Virus record (IMG/VR): IMGVR_UViG_3300001533_002793
Coordinates: 1 to 25,768 of that record
Direction: 5' to 3' (one strand)
From: a virus
Length of the DNA: 25,768 nt
Part shown: piece after piece, positions 7,188 through 15,717 of the stretch
Layout of the letters: every line of letters starts with the position of its first letter
Position numbering within the stretch: the stretch's first letter is position 1
Translations under genes and position numbers: made by a program
Notes under the pieces: generated by a model
Seen by the model: only the letters and a program-made list of their open reading frames with translations
What the model was told of the DNA's origin: nothing
The model's database searches: none

Positions 7188-7494
7188 ATGTTACCAACCC
7201 CAGTTCGAACAGATACTTTATACAATCGGCATCATTTAATCCCTTGTAAAAATAGGTTCTTTCATCATTACTCGCTGTCGGCACACCGTTTTTCTTCCCA
7301 CCATTATAAGGACAAGGAGTGTTACCGTTACGATAACTCCCAGCAATTGGGGAAACCTGTAAATCCTTAAACCCCTTTGTTGTGACACCAATAAATTTCT
7401 TTATATCCTCAACAGGAACTTCAATAATATCAGTCCAATGTAGGTCAGAACGTGGAAAATATTTGGTGTTGATGTCACCAGCAGCGATAATCAT
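7186..7494 (-). CDS. C-terminal part of a frameshifted baseplate/fibre protein
   Basis: From the ATG at 7494 the product is 102 residues (MIIAAGDINTKYFPRSDLHW…). The frame remains open upstream through LNDND to the T6 run of the preceding gene. A -1 step there joins it seamlessly to the 595-residue protein, giving about 702 residues. It contains a CPYNGGKKNGVP turn-rich segment and ends LFELGLVT. It could be translated separately from the internal ATG, but the better reading is a C-terminal domain of the upstream protein. Confidence 0.6.
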   Translation of the reverse strand: MIIAAGDINTKYFPRSDLHWTDIIEVPVEDIKKFIGVTTKGFKDLQVSPIAGSYRNGNTPCPYNGGKKNGVPTASNDERTYFYKGLNDADCIKYLFELGLVT

Positions 7495-7505
7495 GTCGTT
7501 ATCAT

Positions 7506-9293
7506 TCAGAAAAAATGACCCTGTCTGTGGAAATGGTCTGCAACCTGAACATATTCTGTTCTATTATATGCACTAACAAGTTTTCCAACCTGTGGAAAAT
7601 GTATTGACAGATTCATCCAATTAGCACCGAAACGATGTGCAGTGTTTGATGTTCGATTAGATGGGAATCCATATTGGGAATTATTGTAGTTTGTGTCGTC
7701 AGCGGTGTTTTGGTAATTATTGGTGAGTATCACACCGACATTATTTATTTCATTGGCTGAAATAACGCTTATTTCTTTTGTAACATCATTAATAAAATCT
7801 TTACTAAAAAAACCGTTGGAATCATAACTACTGAATTGACTACTATCAGTACCACCTTCGTTTGCAACCGTAGCATGAAATCTTGAAAAACTATAGAATT
7901 TCTTGCTCTCAAACCTGAAATTTTGTTTTCTCCAATTTATTACAGTGGCGTGATTGTTTCCAGTGTTCCAACCCAAACCGTTTTTAGGTGCAGCATATTG
8001 TGGGAATTTAAATCTATATCTGAATGGTTCGACCGTTGCGTTATTACCAATATCAACACTGAAATTCATAGGTAATTCATCCTCAGTGATTTCAAGAGTC
8101 ACGAATCCCCTGAATTCCGTGAATATTCCGTTTGGATTGGTGTCGGAAACCAATACAGGGGTTCCATCGTCACCAGTAACCACTTTATTTCTATTACAAT
8201 TTATAATAAAAACAAAATCTCCATTTCGTTTATAAATTGAATAATTACTTGGGTCAAGTATTTCCATGTCACTACAATCATCTTCAACATTTCCAGAATC
8301 GATATCGGCATCACTAATATGTGATGGATAGTAATATATTTTCTCCGTTACCTCACCAATTCTTTTTGAAAACATTCCAGCGGTTTCGTTTACGTTTTGA
8401 CGTGCACTAAAAAGTTCTTGTATGTTTCTCGCACCACTAACACTATTCTCACCATACATAGCGTTATCACCATCAGTAAAAACACTTCCAAACATAACGA
8501 ATGTATTAACAAGAGTTGCTCTGATTCTGAAATCCTGTCTCGTGATTCCGATTTCGAAATTCTCGGTATCTCCCCAAAATGGTCTGATATCGGCACTGAT
8601 TTCCTGAGTTTCGATATTGGGTAAATCACCTAAATCCTGACTGGCTTTTATTCTGGTATTGTTGTCAGTAAATAGATTCGCAGGATAACCTAAATTGGTT
8701 ACCATGGATGCGGGATTCATGCTGTATTCACCGATATCCGTGATATCACAACTCATGTGTATGGTTTGCGTACCAATAGGCACACCAAATATCATGTAAT
8801 CACCAGCGTTATTTGTTGTGGTTGTGTATTTATAATATTTTTTATATACCCGTAAAAAGGTTTCGTTGGTAACGATTTCTTCTTTAATGGGAAAACTACC
8901 GAATGCCTGTTTAGGTTTTACTTGACCATCTTCGGGGTCGATTTTACTTACTCGTGGTAATAAATTGTATCGCTTGCCTTCGGTATTCTTATCTCTGGGA
9001 TTGGTGTAGGGATAGAGTTTATATATATCGGGATTTTCAGTATCTTCATCACTTATCGGTATAAATATACTGACCTTGGCATTTGGAATACCCACACCAC
9101 CATTAGCAATAACCCTACCAACAAGAACCCCGTAGTCCGCATTGAAGTTCTGATACACGTCTTTGGTTCCAAGTGTCATTGACATGAATTCCAGTGTATC
9201 AACATCTTGTTCCAGTCTTACAGTAAAATATTTCGTGTCATTTAGATTCCCACTATCATCAGTATTAAGATATATGTGTTGTGATTTATTCAT
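7506..9293 (-). CDS. Baseplate/fibre-type protein with carboxypeptidase-regulatory-like domain
   Basis: A 595-residue protein starting MNKSQHIYLNTDDSGNLNDT. An upstream extension to 9392 lacks an ATG and contains the promoter, so 9293 is the chosen start. Residues about 60-220 form a pattern of carboxypeptidase-regulatory (transthyretin-like) beta sandwich: GVLVGRVIANGGVGIPNAKV early, then TTTNNAGDYMIFGVPIGTQT, interrupted by an insert. The remainder is Asn/Thr-rich beta-type sequence typical of tail fibres and baseplate appendages. It stops at a TGA directly after a T_TTT_TTC heptamer, and the -1 frame continues as the gene at 7186-7494. A late promoter motif lies 15 bases upstream. Role inferred from composition and neighbours. 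Confidence 0.7.
   Translation of the reverse strand: MNKSQHIYLNTDDSGNLNDTKYFTVRLEQDVDTLEFMSMTLGTKDVYQNFNADYGVLVGRVIANGGVGIPNAKVSIFIPISDEDTENPDIYKLYPYTNPRDKNTEGKRYNLLPRVSKIDPEDGQVKPKQAFGSFPIKEEIVTNETFLRVYKKYYKYTTTTNNAGDYMIFGVPIGTQTIHMSCDITDIGEYSMNPASMVTNLGYPANLFTDNNTRIKASQDLGDLPNIETQEISADIRPFWGDTENFEIGITRQDFRIRATLVNTFVMFGSVFTDGDNAMYGENSVSGARNIQELFSARQNVNETAGMFSKRIGEVTEKIYYYPSHISDADIDSGNVEDDCSDMEILDPSNYSIYKRNGDFVFIINCNRNKVVTGDDGTPVLVSDTNPNGIFTEFRGFVTLEITEDELPMNFSVDIGNNATVEPFRYRFKFPQYAAPKNGLGWNTGNNHATVINWRKQNFRFESKKFYSFSRFHATVANEGGTDSSQFSSYDSNGFFSKDFINDVTKEISVISANEINNVGVILTNNYQNTADDTNYNNSQYGFPSNRTSNTAHRFGANWMNLSIHFPQVGKLVSAYNRTEYVQVADHFHRQGHFF
7509..7515 (-). other. Frameshift point, T_TTT_TTC heptamer
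   Basis: In the zero frame CAT TTT TTC TGA ends the long protein. A -1 slip on T_TTT_TTC, or one extra T, gives G-H-F-F-L-N-D-N-D-M and enters the 7494 frame. The heptamer has the canonical X_XXY_YYZ form. The nearest possible stem (TGGTG/CACCA) is some 25 bases downstream, farther than is usual for a stimulator. Confidence 0.65.
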
Positions 9294-9308
9294 ACCCAAG
9301 TCTTTTCT

Positions 9309-9317
9309 ATAAATACT
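9309..9317 (-). promoter_or_regulatory. Putative phage late promoter motif AGTATTTAT
   Basis: Exact nonamer on the minus strand, 15 bases upstream of the ATG at 9293. It lies in a 291-base divergent gap that holds no gene; the other end of the gap carries the motif for the sheath gene. Confidence 0.6.
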
Positions 9318-9513
9318 AATACGAGAAAAACGAAAAATTTTTGATTTATTTTCGAAAAAAAATCGAGACGAATTTAAGCAAATTTTTAACAAAAAAAGAC
9401 GAAAATCTGGAAATCGAGAAAAATCTAGGTAAAAAAACCATGAAATTCGGGAAAATCTGGTGTTGTATCATCGTGATAATAATCATTTAAAAACTTCTTT
9501 TCGATATTTTTTC

Positions 9514-9522
9514 AGTATTTAT
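9514..9522 (+). promoter_or_regulatory. Putative phage late promoter motif AGTATTTAT
   Basis: Exact nonamer 62 bases upstream of the tail sheath ATG, the longest leader of the set. The leader is A/T-rich (repeated AATAA) with no Shine-Dalgarno sequence. Between this site and 9309 the gap holds only AT-rich sequence with several imperfect copies of AAATCTGG/AAATCTAGG. Confidence 0.6.
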
Positions 9523-9584
9523 TGGAAAGAATCGATATTCGATTAATTAATGAAAAATAAATTTGAAAATAAATAATAAATAAT

Positions 9585-12329
9585 ATGGCAGATTTCGTAT
9601 TTACCTCTCCGGGTGTAAAATTTAAAGAACGTGACCTTACTTATGTAACACGTAACGTGGGTATAACTACGCTGGGATTGGCTGGAGAAACAATGAAGGG
9701 TCCTGCATTTGAACCCGTCTTCATTCAAGACCAAACCGAATTCAAAGAGAGATTCGGCTTACAAAGCACAAAAAGATTTCCTGATGGAAATCTTCAATAT
9801 CAATTACCTTATGTCGCAAATGCTTTCCTTGAAGAAGCACAGCAACTATATGTGACCAGAATACTTGGTCTCAGTGGATATGATGCTGGTACGGCATGGA
9901 ATATCGTTATCGAGGCTGGTGTGAATTTAGATAGCGTTACGGGTGTTACCTCTAACACAACAACTGGAATACCTTTCAGCGGTAATAGTTATTTAGGTGT
10001 GAGTATTGGTGCAATTGGTGCAACAGGTACAACCGACACTGGTTACACTAAAAATGGTGATGTTTTCACACAATATGTACACGAATTTACAGCAACTACC
10101 TATAATGAAGGTGTTGGTGAGGTCACAGATACTGTGACTATGTATACTGGAACTTCCTTAACGGATTATGAAAATATGGTGGTGGCAGTAATTAGAAGCC
10201 GTGGTGACTCACAAATTGAACTTGGTAGCACAAATGGTGCGACAACAGACTTTCAAACAACTAATCTCAGTATTGACAACAATAAAACATTATTAGGTGT
10301 TGGAGACCTTTTTGAGGAATTTAAGTTAATTGCATCTAATGCCGATACGGGTTCTACTTATTATGACGGAACAACTGGCAATAGTTATACGGTTTCAATG
10401 AACCCCGATGCAAGTAGTTTCTTACCTAATGTGATTGGAAACACACCAAAAGGCAAGGATGCCATGATTTGGGTTCAGGCGGTATATCCTGACCTCATTA
10501 AAAAACTTGATGAAGACGGTATAGCATACGGTATAAAAACACAAATAGTAACAGGTACAACAGATATCTTTACGGATTACGAAACCAGTTACAAAACCCC
10601 CGAAACCCCTTGGGTTGTTTCTCAGATAAAAGGTAATACCGTGGAGAAACTCTTTAAATTTATAAGTATTTCCGATGGTAATAGTGCAAATGAAGAAATC
10701 AAGGTAACGATTCAGAACATTAACCCATATAATCTGGAATTCGATGTGATTGTCAGGGAATTCTATGACACCGATGATAATCCAAGAGTATTGGAAACAT
10801 ATTCGAAATGTACTATGGTTAAGGGTGCAAGTAATTACATTGGACAGCGTATTGGGACAAGCGATGGTGAATACAGTCTTAAGAGTAAATACGTTATGGT
10901 CGAAATCGCTGATGACCTTCCAAATGACGTATTCCCTGCTGGTTTCGAAGGATATATGTTCTCCAATTACAGTGGTATCGGTGGAATTGCTCCCAAAATG
11001 TTCTACAAAACCGAATATCAGGACACCGATAGAGTAAGTAAAACCTATCTCGGTCTTTCGGAACTCGGTTACACTGGTGATGGTATTAATCAAGACATGT
11101 TTGATTTCATCAACTTCTATAGTGGACAGCCTTCAAGTGGATTCACAAAATCCAAAGGTTTCCATATGGATAGTGGTGCTACTTTTACTTTTGATGGTTA
11201 TCAATTTGAAACTGGTGCTGGTGATTTCAGTAAATTCACAGATACCGATGACCCAACAAACCCATATTTTAACAAAGCAACAAGGAAGTTTACTCTTGCA
11301 CCTGCTGGTGGATTCGATGGTTGGGATGTGAATCGCAGAAGTCGTTCTATTGATGACGACTATAGACAAGGTGGTAGAAAAAGTGGTACTGCTTCACCCA
11401 ATGAAATTCCAAATAACGATTTCCAAGCATGGGAAATGGCAATCGATACTTTTGCTAATCCAGAAGACGTTACGATTAACATATTTGCGACACCGGGCAT
11501 CAACTGGGCAGACCATACCGTACTGGTTCAGAACACCATTGAAATGATTGAAGAACAGCGAACCGATACGCTTTACGTCATTGATTCTCCCGAATTATCT
11601 GATATTGGTGTGGCAACAATAGGTGGTGGTGGTAATGAAGATGTTCGTGCTGCAACGGAAATCATAGACACACTCACTGAGACGGGAATCGATAGTAATT
11701 ACAGTTGTACTTACTTCCCATGGATTCAGATACGTGATACCCAAAATAATGTCAATGTCTATATTCCACCAACAGGTGAGGTGGTAAAAGCGATGGCATT
11801 TACTGATAACACGAGATTCCCTTGGTTTGCACCTGCTGGTTTAACCCGTGGTGTTACCAATGCGAGAAAATCGATGTACAAACTCAGTTTGGAAGCCAGA
11901 GACATTCTTTATGCTGGCAGAATCAATCCAATGGCAGATTTTGCCGATACAGGTACTGCTATTTTTGGAAACAAGACGTTACAAGTCAGAAATAGTGCAC
12001 TTGATAGAATCAACGTTCGCAGATTGCTGCTTCAAATCAAGGTTCTTATTTCCAATATTGCCGTCAGATTGTTATTTGAACAAAATGACCAAGCCACAAT
12101 TGATTCATTCCTTACTCAAGCCAATCCTATCCTTGATAGTATTAAGCGTGAAAGAGGTCTTACGGATTTCAGAATCAAAATGGATAATAGTAATAACACC
12201 CCTGAGACTCGTGACCGTAACGAACTCTATGGTGAGATATTCTTGAAACCAACACGTGCACTTGAATTTATTGGAATCACATTCACAATAACACCGAGTG
12301 GTGCGAGTTTTGATGATGTTGGTGCATAA
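9585..12329 (+). CDS. Contractile tail sheath protein (gp18 type)
   Basis: 914 residues. The N-terminus MADFVFTSPGVKFKERDL is the typical sheath opening (S-P-G-V), followed by FVFIQDQ-type and TRILGLSGYDAG strands. The C-terminal domain (from about 690) is the most conserved part of the family: WFAPAGLTRG at about 750, LSLEARDILYAGRINPMADF, an RRLLLQIKV helix, and a final beta strand pair (FLKPTRALEFIGITFTITPS). T4 gp18 is 659 residues; the extra length lies in the middle, where beta-rich inserted domains would face outward. It forms the contracting sheath around the tube encoded by the second gene downstream. Preceded by a late motif and followed by a strong terminator. Confidence 0.95.
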   Translation: MADFVFTSPGVKFKERDLTYVTRNVGITTLGLAGETMKGPAFEPVFIQDQTEFKERFGLQSTKRFPDGNLQYQLPYVANAFLEEAQQLYVTRILGLSGYDAGTAWNIVIEAGVNLDSVTGVTSNTTTGIPFSGNSYLGVSIGAIGATGTTDTGYTKNGDVFTQYVHEFTATTYNEGVGEVTDTVTMYTGTSLTDYENMVVAVIRSRGDSQIELGSTNGATTDFQTTNLSIDNNKTLLGVGDLFEEFKLIASNADTGSTYYDGTTGNSYTVSMNPDASSFLPNVIGNTPKGKDAMIWVQAVYPDLIKKLDEDGIAYGIKTQIVTGTTDIFTDYETSYKTPETPWVVSQIKGNTVEKLFKFISISDGNSANEEIKVTIQNINPYNLEFDVIVREFYDTDDNPRVLETYSKCTMVKGASNYIGQRIGTSDGEYSLKSKYVMVEIADDLPNDVFPAGFEGYMFSNYSGIGGIAPKMFYKTEYQDTDRVSKTYLGLSELGYTGDGINQDMFDFINFYSGQPSSGFTKSKGFHMDSGATFTFDGYQFETGAGDFSKFTDTDDPTNPYFNKATRKFTLAPAGGFDGWDVNRRSRSIDDDYRQGGRKSGTASPNEIPNNDFQAWEMAIDTFANPEDVTINIFATPGINWADHTVLVQNTIEMIEEQRTDTLYVIDSPELSDIGVATIGGGGNEDVRAATEIIDTLTETGIDSNYSCTYFPWIQIRDTQNNVNVYIPPTGEVVKAMAFTDNTRFPWFAPAGLTRGVTNARKSMYKLSLEARDILYAGRINPMADFADTGTAIFGNKTLQVRNSALDRINVRRLLLQIKVLISNIAVRLLFEQNDQATIDSFLTQANPILDSIKRERGLTDFRIKMDNSNNTPETRDRNELYGEIFLKPTRALEFIGITFTITPSGASFDDVGA

Positions 12330-12353
12330 CCCGATTTATTTAATAATTGAGAA

Positions 12354-12379
12354 AACCCGCTTATCTGGCGGGTTTTTTC
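12354..12379 (+). terminator. Rho-independent terminator after the sheath gene
   Basis: Seven-base-pair stem AACCCGC/GCGGGTT with a seven-base loop, followed by a run of T. It starts 24 bases after the sheath stop codon. A new late motif follows 7 bases after it, so sheath and the next gene are separate transcripts. Confidence 0.9.
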
Positions 12380-12386
12380 TTTTCAC

Positions 12387-12395
12387 AGTATTTAT
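12387..12395 (+). promoter_or_regulatory. Putative phage late promoter motif AGTATTTAT
   Basis: Exact nonamer 35 bases upstream of the ATG at 12431, directly after the sheath terminator. Confidence 0.6.
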
Positions 12396-12430
12396 GATAA
12401 AATAATTAGAATTACAACATATTAAATATC

Positions 12431-12757
12431 ATGACAAGAAGAAAAAAATTGAAATCCGTATTGAATCAAGAAAATGAAGTTGGATTTGATATCAATGAAG
12501 AAACACCTGAAACAACCCCTGAAATGGAAGAAGCGTTTGAAAAAGCATTAGATGGTGAACTCCCAACAATTGAAGAAATCGAAGCCGAGGAAAAAGAAAA
12601 TCAGGTTGAATCCCCTGCATTTGAAGACGATGGTCAGGAAAGCGATGAAACACCTGTTAAGAAAATAGTTGAATCCAAGCCAACAAAAGAACAACTTATG
12701 TCATTATCTAAATCGGGTCTCAGATTTTATCAGAGAACGGGAAAACTGCCTCGGTAA
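12431..12757 (+). CDS. Small acidic protein between sheath and tube
   Basis: 108 residues: a basic start (MTRRKKLKSVLNQ), a long Glu/Asp/Thr/Pro-rich middle that looks disordered (residues about 16-85), and a basic C-terminus (SKSGLRFYQRTGKLPR) that is the only part with likely structure. No family recognised. It is expressed from its own late motif between the sheath and tube genes, so it may act in tail assembly, for example as a chaperone or a minor virion component. No direct evidence supports either. Confidence 0.75.
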   Translation: MTRRKKLKSVLNQENEVGFDINEETPETTPEMEEAFEKALDGELPTIEEIEAEEKENQVESPAFEDDGQESDETPVKKIVESKPTKEQLMSLSKSGLRFYQRTGKLPR

Positions 12758-12795
12758 TAAATCTTAAATACTTGACATTGTTTTTCAAATATCAG

Positions 12796-12804
12796 AGTAT
12801 TTAT
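12796..12804 (+). promoter_or_regulatory. Putative phage late promoter motif AGTATTTAT
   Basis: Exact nonamer 42 bases upstream of the tail tube ATG. The leader after it is A-rich and ends in CTCAAAAATATG, without a Shine-Dalgarno sequence. Confidence 0.6.
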
Positions 12805-12846
12805 TATTAAACACAAAAATAAACAGAAATTTAACAACTCAAAAAT

Positions 12847-13344
12847 ATGGCAGCAGAAGAAACAATGATAAGAACGATGCCGTTCGAATACGAACCGAAA
12901 CGGGTTAACCGATTTTTCGCAGTATTCGATGATTCATTAGGTATTCAAGTCTGGAAGGTTCAGAACTTCAAAAGACCTTCAATGAAAATCAACAGCGTTC
13001 CTATTCAATATATGAACGAACAAAATTATGTTGCTGGTAGATACACTTGGGACACGATGTCAATTACATTTCTTGACCCGATTGGTCCGTCAACATCACA
13101 GCAACTCATGGAATGGGTAAGACTACATGCGGAATCACTTACAGGTCGTATGGGATACGCAGCAGGTTATAAGAAAACCATTACTTTGAAATCATTAGAC
13201 CCGACAGGTGTTGAAGTCGAAAAATGGACTCTGGAACAATGTCAAATCGTAAGTATTGATTTTGGTGACAACAGTTATGAAGACGATGCTTTAACGAACA
13301 TCACGTTGGAAATCCAGCCGTGGAGATGCATACTTAACCTGTAA
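12847..13344 (+). CDS. Tail tube protein (gp19 type)
   Basis: 165 residues, close to T4 gp19 (163). It has the tube-protein pattern: an N-terminal strand facing the ring (NRFFAVFDDSLGIQVWKVQN), a proline-containing loop (FKRPSMKINSVPIQYMNEQ), the strand pair YVAGRYTWDTMSITFLDP, a helix (STSQQLMEWVRLHAESL), then YKKTITLKSLDPTG and a terminal strand (NITLEIQPWRCIL). It builds the inner tube surrounded by the sheath. Own late motif upstream, strong terminator downstream. Confidence 0.92.
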   Translation: MAAEETMIRTMPFEYEPKRVNRFFAVFDDSLGIQVWKVQNFKRPSMKINSVPIQYMNEQNYVAGRYTWDTMSITFLDPIGPSTSQQLMEWVRLHAESLTGRMGYAAGYKKTITLKSLDPTGVEVEKWTLEQCQIVSIDFGDNSYEDDALTNITLEIQPWRCILNL

Positions 13345-13365
13345 TCAGGTTTTAAAAAAATTATT

Positions 13366-13390
13366 AAAGCCACTTTCGAGTGGCTTTTTT
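13366..13390 (+). terminator. Rho-independent terminator after the tail tube gene
   Basis: Nine-base-pair stem AAAGCCACT/AGTGGCTTT closed by TTCG and followed by T6. The remnant endonuclease frame begins immediately after it. Confidence 0.93.
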
Positions 13391-14029
13391 AAAAGATAAT
13401 AATGGGAAACGTAAACAAACTTTTACGAAAAAATCAAAAGTAAATGCTGAAGGGTTTAAAAATATCGATACTTTGGCACATGCCTATATTCTCGGATTAT
13501 TATAGGCAGATGGAACAGTATCTTTTGCTAATAATAATGCTAAAACACCACAAATTAAACACTCGGCAAAAAAAGAGGATAATCAGGATTTCAGAAAAAT
13601 AAGAAAAATAATATTCTTGAAGTTAATTGGACTTCTAACAGGGAATTAGGTGAATTCTTAATTGAAATGGATTATAGAAACAAAAACAAATCACCAATTA
13701 AAATAATTAACATATTAAATAATGAAGAAAAACAATTTTGGTTTAGAGGTTTTTTTGATGGTGATGGGTCTGTTAGTATTTTTCCTAAAGGACACCATTC
13801 CATTACATTCACTGGTTCAAAAAATCAAGACTGGAAGTTCGTATGTGAATTATTTAATAATATTGGAGTTGAAAAATATAGGGAAAGAATTATTGAGAGT
13901 CGAAACGCATATTCTTCTCAAATCAGAGTAACCAATAAAAAAGACATTAAAACATTTCAAAATTATCTATATCAAGATTTACCGAATCTTAGTTTGTGGA
14001 GAAAAAGAGAAAAATTTATACTGCTTTGA
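13391..14029 (+). pseudogene. Decayed two-motif LAGLIDADG homing endonuclease
   Basis: Translation gives AHAYILGLL, then a TAG at 13503-13505, then ADGTVSFANNN: a first LAGLIDADG motif with a stop in it. A -1 shift at the A5 run (13604-13608) leads into NILEVNWTSNRELGEFLIEM. The last 120 codons, from an ATG at 13667, are open and hold the second motif (FWFRGFFDGDGSVSIF) and a normal-looking C-terminus. No start codon is visible before the first motif. With one stop, one frameshift and no start, the gene is not functional as written. The 3' part overlaps the convergent nuclease gene by 14 bases. It lies directly behind the tail tube terminator, as expected for a free-standing homing gene inserted between phage genes. 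Confidence 0.85.
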
Positions 14030-14801
14030 GTTCTTCGATTCTTTTTTTCATGATGAGATTAACATAATATGACATATCTTTTATTTTAATAATTTTATAA
14101 CTATCGTTATTATGTGAATACCATACGATATATGACTCACCTAATTTAATTCCTGTATGTTTCTCAATTATATGTTTATAAAATGATAATTGTAGTGAAT
14201 ATATTGTGAAATCAGAATCATCTAACACATAGAGTTCATCTTTCATTCTTCTTTCTGTTTTCATGGAAAGTTGTTTATTTGTCTTATGGTCCCAGATTTG
14301 AAAGCACTTTGCCCTGACATTGTAGAAAAGCATATCCACCATTCCACCGATTAACGACTCCATGTCGTAAACCACCATCTCGGTTCTAATCGGTATTAGT
14401 TTACCCCTGACATCATTATAAAAATTGTTAACGTGTTTTTTCGTGATATCGTATTCAGGTAATACGGGGTCGAACCCGAATTCATTAAGTATTAATTGTT
14501 TGGGGTATGGGAAAACTTTATTTAGAAACAGTGACTCAGCATAATCGTGTATTGCACTACCTTTAATCGTGCCTTTTTTATTTATGAATTCCCAACCCCT
14601 AAGAACTTGTTTCTGGGTAATAGCATATTCCTCGGCTTTATAATTTGACCAATAGTCTTCAGCAAAATCTTCTTGGTATCTATGAATGATTGTCGTGACG
14701 CTAATTAATTCCTTACCATTCACATAATACTTATGTGGTTCATCGTAATACGTGATGTCGTTAAACGTGGTGAAAAATTTATTAGGTATTTCAATATTCA
14801 T
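14016..14801 (-). CDS. PD-(D/E)XK nuclease, RecB/Cas4-like
   Basis: 261 residues with the RecB-family nuclease core in order: GSAIHDYAE with H85, TEMVVYD with E141, GGMVDML with D156, IWDHKTNK giving D171 and K173, and the LQLSFYKHI helix with Q204 and Y208. These place it among metal-dependent DNA exo/endonucleases. Length and architecture fit phage exonucleases used in recombination or host DNA breakdown, without helicase domains. A host-type promoter candidate directly upstream suggests early expression, unlike the baseplate operon before it. Active-site residues all appear present. The specific substrate is unknown. Confidence 0.82.
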   Translation of the reverse strand: MNIEIPNKFFTTFNDITYYDEPHKYYVNGKELISVTTIIHRYQEDFAEDYWSNYKAEEYAITQKQVLRGWEFINKKGTIKGSAIHDYAESLFLNKVFPYPKQLILNEFGFDPVLPEYDITKKHVNNFYNDVRGKLIPIRTEMVVYDMESLIGGMVDMLFYNVRAKCFQIWDHKTNKQLSMKTERRMKDELYVLDDSDFTIYSLQLSFYKHIIEKHTGIKLGESYIVWYSHNNDSYKIIKIKDMSYYVNLIMKKRIEELKAV

Positions 14802-14806
14802 AACCG

Positions 14807-14838
14807 CAAAACTACAAAAATAATTAATTTGTTACAAC
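14807..14838 (-). promoter_or_regulatory. Possible host-type promoter for the nuclease gene
   Basis: On the minus strand GTTG (14838-14835), 20 bases, then TAGTTTTG (14814-14807), fitting TAnnTTTG with an imperfect -33 box. It ends 5 bases before the ATG at 14801, so the leader would be extremely short or absent. It partly lies in the end of the upstream gene. Confidence 0.35.
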
Positions 14839-15717
14839 ATTTTTTTGTTTAATTAATTCAAACTGTAGTTCTTCGAGTTTTTTCATGACTTCATTTTTAT
14901 CGGGTTCGATTCCCGAATAACCATGAATATGATTAACCAATGCGGTTCTGATTATCTCAAGTGCTTCTACGAGCACATCTGCACGTGCAATTGGGTGTCC
15001 CTCACTAAATATTCTCTGACGGTCTTCGGGTGTGAGTCTTGCCGATTTAAATCTGGGGTTGCCAGAATGCGTAACCAAAGCAATTTTATCACTGAGAAGC
15101 ACGGAATTACTATAATAATCGGTATCACCTGAAAGCGGTTCATAAATCAAACTAAGATGTGCGGGATTCTTGGTGTTGAGTTTCAACACGTCATTGTTTT
15201 CATGTTTTCCCGCTCTAATATGTACCTCATTTACTCTTAATATAACATCGGTATTGACCCGACCCACAATGGCAATATCTGATTTTGTCGGGAAAACACC
15301 TTCGGCATCAGGTATTTTACTAATCGCTTTATCGGGATTAGTTAGTCCGACATTGGTTGTTGATAATGCGGTATAGACGTTATCGTATTCGATTTTCTGA
15401 AGTTGAGAAATGACAGTGCCCATCCAATATCTGCTTCTTTGCGGAAAATTAATGTCTTCAAGTGTGATTCTAACCATTTCACCTTCTTTCGGATAGGCGT
15501 GAAAAAACTTAGGTAATTCGGGATACGCCCACACCAGTTTCTCGTTAGGTATTTGATTATCAATACCATCTATTCTCGCTTTGATTCTACCACCATCGGT
15601 CTTATCGTCAACACTAATCACATTGGCGTAATACGTTACCCTTTGACGGGCAATTCCAGCGGTTTCCTTTTTATTGGGGTTGCTTGTTTGTATTATGGGT
15701 TTATCATATCCAGCCAT
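14824..15717 (-). CDS. Baseplate hub/spike protein with gp5-type OB fold
   Basis: 297 residues. Residues about 27-105 have the OB-fold pattern seen in T4 gp5 and gpV spike proteins: YYANVISVDDKTDGGRIKAR, LVWAYPELPKFFHAYPKEGE, MVRITLEDINFPQRSRYWMG. A middle beta-rich part follows (DIAIVGRVNTDVILRVNEVH), then a C-terminal helical region with VNHIHGYSGIEP. No lysozyme domain is present, unlike T4 gp5. It is the last gene of the leftward baseplate run and its ATG overlaps the stop of the previous gene by one base. It probably forms the central hub where tube and spike meet. Confidence 0.75.
   Translation of the reverse strand: MAGYDKPIIQTSNPNKKETAGIARQRVTYYANVISVDDKTDGGRIKARIDGIDNQIPNEKLVWAYPELPKFFHAYPKEGEMVRITLEDINFPQRSRYWMGTVISQLQKIEYDNVYTALSTTNVGLTNPDKAISKIPDAEGVFPTKSDIAIVGRVNTDVILRVNEVHIRAGKHENNDVLKLNTKNPAHLSLIYEPLSGDTDYYSNSVLLSDKIALVTHSGNPRFKSARLTPEDRQRIFSEGHPIARADVLVEALEIIRTALVNHIHGYSGIEPDKNEVMKKLEELQFELIKQKNVVTN

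Noticed and set aside
10422-11093. 223-codon open frame on the minus strand
   Set aside because: It lies wholly within the tail sheath gene and has non-protein-like, Ile/Cys-rich composition. It is a shadow of the sheath reading frame.
14901-14915. CGGGTTCGATTCCCG, which looks like a tRNA T-arm
   Set aside because: It lies inside the gp5-type gene in frame, and no acceptor, D or anticodon arms can be drawn around it.
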